Source: an uncultured Pelagibacteraceae bacterium (lineage in GTDB: Bacteria > Pseudomonadota > Alphaproteobacteria > Pelagibacterales > Pelagibacteraceae). From it: 35,906 nucleotides of DNA. The first letter of the stretch is position 1; every line of letters begins with the position of its first letter. The notes under the pieces were generated by a model that was given only the letters and a program-made list of their open reading frames with translations, searched no databases and had not been told where the DNA came from. The translations under genes were made by a program, and so were the position numbers. Where the stretch lies: positions 1 to 35,906 of the forward strand of contig CACDSX010000010.1 of assembly GCA_902555655.1 (NCBI GenBank), written 5' to 3'. This document shows, piece by piece, positions 33,930-35,906 of this stretch.

Positions 33930-35240
33930 ATGCCTGAAATATTTTTAACCATTTTTTTTATTAGTGTTTTATTATTTTTTTTAGGATCTGGAGTATGGGT
34001 AGCCTTGAGCATGATAGGAGTGTCTGCAATTGGAATGATGCTTTTTACATCTAGACCTGTAGGTGATGCAATGGCAACAACAATATGGGGAACATCATCT
34101 TCATGGACTTTAACCGCTTTACCTTTATTTGTTTGGATGGGAGAAATTTTATTTAGGACAAAATTATCTGAAAATTTATTTAAAGGCTTATCTCCTTGGA
34201 TGCAAAAGTTACCTGGAGGTTTAATTCATGTAAATGTTGTTGGATGTGCTTTATTTGCAGCAATATCTGGTTCATCTGCAGCAACTGTTGCAACAGTGGG
34301 AAAAATGTCAATCCCAGAATTAAGAAAAAGAAAATACCCGGAGAAAATTTTATTAGGTAGCCTAGCTGGTTCAGGAACATTAGGTTTGTTAATACCACCA
34401 TCAATTATTTTAATTATTTATGGTGTTGCTGTTCAAGAGTCCATCGCAAAACTATTTATTGCAGGGATTATTCCAGGGATAATGATTGCTTTAATATTCA
34501 TGTCATATGTAATTATTTGGTCTTTAATTAATAAGAAAAAAATGCCTAAAATTTCTGAAAAGTATTCATTTTTAGAAAAAATAAAAAGATCTAAACAACT
34601 TTTACCAGTCATAATATTAATTTCAGGCGTGATTGGTTCGATTTATACTGGGATAGCAACAGCAACTGAGGCAGCTTCACTTGGGGTAGTTGGATCTTTA
34701 ATTTTGTCTTACTTTCAAAAAAGTCTTACTTTAAAAACATTTAAATCTTCTTTATTAGGCGCTACTAAAACATCATGTATGATTGCTTTTATCTTGGCAG
34801 GCTCTACATTTTTATCTTTAGCCATGGGCTTTACTGGTTTACCTAGAAATTTAGCTACATGGATTCAGAATATGGATCTTTCCCCCTATGTTCTAATTTT
34901 TGTATTGATGATTTTCTATATTATCTTGGGAATGTTTCTTGATGGCATATCTGCTGTAGTATTAACAATGGCAGTCATAGAGCCAATGATACGACAAGCA
35001 GGATTTGATATGATTTGGTTTGGTATTTTTTTAGTAATAGTTGTTGAAATGGCTCAGATAACGCCCCCAGTGGGATTCAACTTATTTGTACTTCAAGGAA
35101 TGGCAAATAAGGATATGGGCTTCATTGCAAAAAGTGCTTTCCCATTATTTCTATTAATGATTTTAGCGGTTATATTAGTAGTAATTTTTCCAGAAATAGC
35201 TTTATGGATGCCTGAGCAAATGGTTAAAAATCTAAACTAG
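33930..35240 (+). CDS. dctM: TRAP transporter large permease subunit
   Basis: A 436-residue inner-membrane protein with about twelve helices and re-entrant hairpins, the sodium-coupled part of the transporter. GCALFAAISGSSAATVATVG near residue 105-125 and LAGSGTLGLLIPPSIILIIYG near 150-172 are DctM hallmarks, as is ITPPVGFNLFVLQG near the end. Together with DctP and DctQ it imports an organic acid at high affinity using the sodium gradient. Its end overlaps by 4 bases the convergent TPR gene. Confidence 0.95.
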   Translation: MPEIFLTIFFISVLLFFLGSGVWVALSMIGVSAIGMMLFTSRPVGDAMATTIWGTSSSWTLTALPLFVWMGEILFRTKLSENLFKGLSPWMQKLPGGLIHVNVVGCALFAAISGSSAATVATVGKMSIPELRKRKYPEKILLGSLAGSGTLGLLIPPSIILIIYGVAVQESIAKLFIAGIIPGIMIALIFMSYVIIWSLINKKKMPKISEKYSFLEKIKRSKQLLPVIILISGVIGSIYTGIATATEAASLGVVGSLILSYFQKSLTLKTFKSSLLGATKTSCMIAFILAGSTFLSLAMGFTGLPRNLATWIQNMDLSPYVLIFVLMIFYIILGMFLDGISAVVLTMAVIEPMIRQAGFDMIWFGIFLVIVVEMAQITPPVGFNLFVLQGMANKDMGFIAKSAFPLFLLMILAVILVVIFPEIALWMPEQMVKNLN

Positions 35241-35731
35241 TATTTAGATTTTTTTGTACCAGCAATTATTTCTTTTAATTCAAAATATTCTTCACAATTG
35301 CATTTTGCTAAAACTTCCAATCTTTTTTTTGCAAGATCAATTCTATTTGTTACAACATAAAGCTCACCTAGATATTCATTGATTCCTATATGGTTTGGAT
35401 TTAAAGCCAATCCTTGTAAATAATACTTTTCACCATTTTCATAGTCACCAAGTTTTCTAGTTGTAAAACCTAGATAGTTAAGAGTATCTGCTTTATTAGG
35501 TTTTTTAGAATTTGACGTGAGTAATAACTTCTGAGCTTTTAGATATTTTTTTTTTGCTTTTTCTATTTTTCCTTTTTTTTCATATTTCTTTGCAGATTTT
35601 ATATATGAAACTGCCTTTTCATAATTAGTTTTTACTTTAGAAGAACCACCATCACCATCACCACCTGCAGAAAAAGCATGAATAGAATAGAAAATAGTTA
35701 TTAGTGTAGTAATTAAAATTTTTTTAATCAT
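35237..35731 (-). CDS. Secreted TPR-repeat protein
   Basis: A 164-residue protein with a signal peptide (residues 1-21, ending AFS-A) followed by a glycine/aspartate-rich linker GGDGDGGSS, a Lys-rich helical stretch and two clear TPR units, KADTLNYLGFTTRKLGDYEN and NPNHIGINEYLGELYVVTNR. A C-terminal C-x-C (KCNCEE) is a possible disulfide or metal site. TPR proteins mediate binding; no enzymatic residue is seen. Its ATG shares one base with the stop of the upstream PxpA-like gene (TAATG), so the two are co-translated. Function unknown. Confidence 0.8.
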   Translation of the reverse strand: MIKKILITTLITIFYSIHAFSAGGDGDGGSSKVKTNYEKAVSYIKSAKKYEKKGKIEKAKKKYLKAQKLLLTSNSKKPNKADTLNYLGFTTRKLGDYENGEKYYLQGLALNPNHIGINEYLGELYVVTNRIDLAKKRLEVLAKCNCEEYFELKEIIAGTKKSKY

Positions 35732-35906
35732 TAGATAAATTTTTTCATTGTATTTAACGTTTTCAATTTTAGTCTATTATCTAACAGGTTATCTTTAATT
35801 GATTTAGCTGTAGCAAGTGAACTTTCATTATCACCATGTATACAGATAGAATCGATTTCACAAGGTATCTGTTTTCCACTGTGACAATTAAGAGCCTGAT
35901 TTTTTA
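35731..35906 (-). CDS. pxpA: C-terminal part of PxpA (LamB/YcsF) 5-oxoprolinase subunit A
   Basis: The minus strand at the window edge reads on without a stop for 58 codons and ends at 35731. The visible part includes CEIDSICIHGDNESSLATAK followed by SIKDNLLDN. The I-D-x-I-C-I/V-H-G-D block is diagnostic for the C-terminus of the LamB/YcsF family, subunit A of the ATP-dependent prokaryotic 5-oxoprolinase (PxpABC), which opens 5-oxoproline to glutamate. The N-terminal part is outside the window. Overlap with the TPR gene start suggests an operon. Confidence 0.85.
   Translation of the reverse strand, partial: KNQALNCHSGKQIPCEIDSICIHGDNESSLATAKSIKDNLLDNRLKLKTLNTMKKFI

Noticed and set aside
1-35906. 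CRISPR array, prophage, insertion sequence or integrated element
   Set aside because: No regularly spaced repeats, transposase, integrase or phage structural genes were seen, and the tRNA-Leu has no evident duplicate end or adjacent integrase.

Overview
The window looks like a compact, AT-rich alphaproteobacterial genome of the SAR11 clade (Pelagibacterales). The evidence is the very low GC content, Lys/Asn/Ile-rich proteins, genes that abut or overlap by a few bases, no gene-free stretch over 300 bases (the longest gap is about 215 bases, at 4669-4883), and the gene order proteorhodopsin - 2Fe-2S ferredoxin - ferredoxin reductase. I recognise no insertion sequence, prophage, CRISPR array or rRNA.

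Layout. 1-8583: the first codons of a leftward gene (possibly nadA), tRNA-Leu(GAG), a YgfZ-type protein, dihydroorotase, an SMR exporter and a propionyl-CoA-synthetase-like enzyme. These are followed by a blue-tuned proteorhodopsin with its own strong ribosome binding site and terminator, then ferredoxin, ferredoxin reductase, a GST and a PhyH oxygenase. 8584-9851: a MOSC protein, convergent with a dksA-like gene that is followed by two very short membrane-protein genes joined by start/stop overlaps. 9853-14340: an envelope or glycan block (GT39-like and GT2 glycosyltransferases, a secreted SxxK serine hydrolase, a secreted polysaccharide-lyase-like protein). 14345-16157: umuDC on the minus strand, with a GTTC-N7-GTTC LexA-type operator. 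16158-19529: a second polysaccharide-lyase-like protein, a GFA-fold protein, a D-glycerate-3-kinase-like kinase and a TolC-like outer-membrane protein. 19562-24759: recA with a related operator, alaS, and convergent icd. 24832-31700: a long rightward run of psd, pssA, a glycosyltransferase, rlmE, a guaB that lacks its CBS domains, a TPR protein, guaA and panB. 31697-35906: a TerC family protein, a complete TRAP transporter (dctP, dctQ, dctM), and leftward genes for the C-terminus of PxpA and a TPR lipoprotein-like or periplasmic protein.

How the genes fit together. Proteorhodopsin makes a light-driven proton gradient, and the neighbouring ferredoxin and reductase form a plausible redox pair. 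psd and pssA make phosphatidylethanolamine. guaB and guaA make GMP. umuDC and recA form a DNA-damage response whose promoters share a motif visible in the sequence. The TRAP system with the neighbouring 5-oxoprolinase subunit suggests, by context only, uptake and use of a small organic acid.

Most interesting points: the shared umuD/recA operator, the dksA-linked micro-membrane genes with a 13-base homopolymer, the CBS-less IMP dehydrogenase, the palindrome upstream of proteorhodopsin, the dctP-dctQ hairpin, and the paired lyase-like genes flanking umuDC. All functional names come from reading motifs by eye. No database search was possible.
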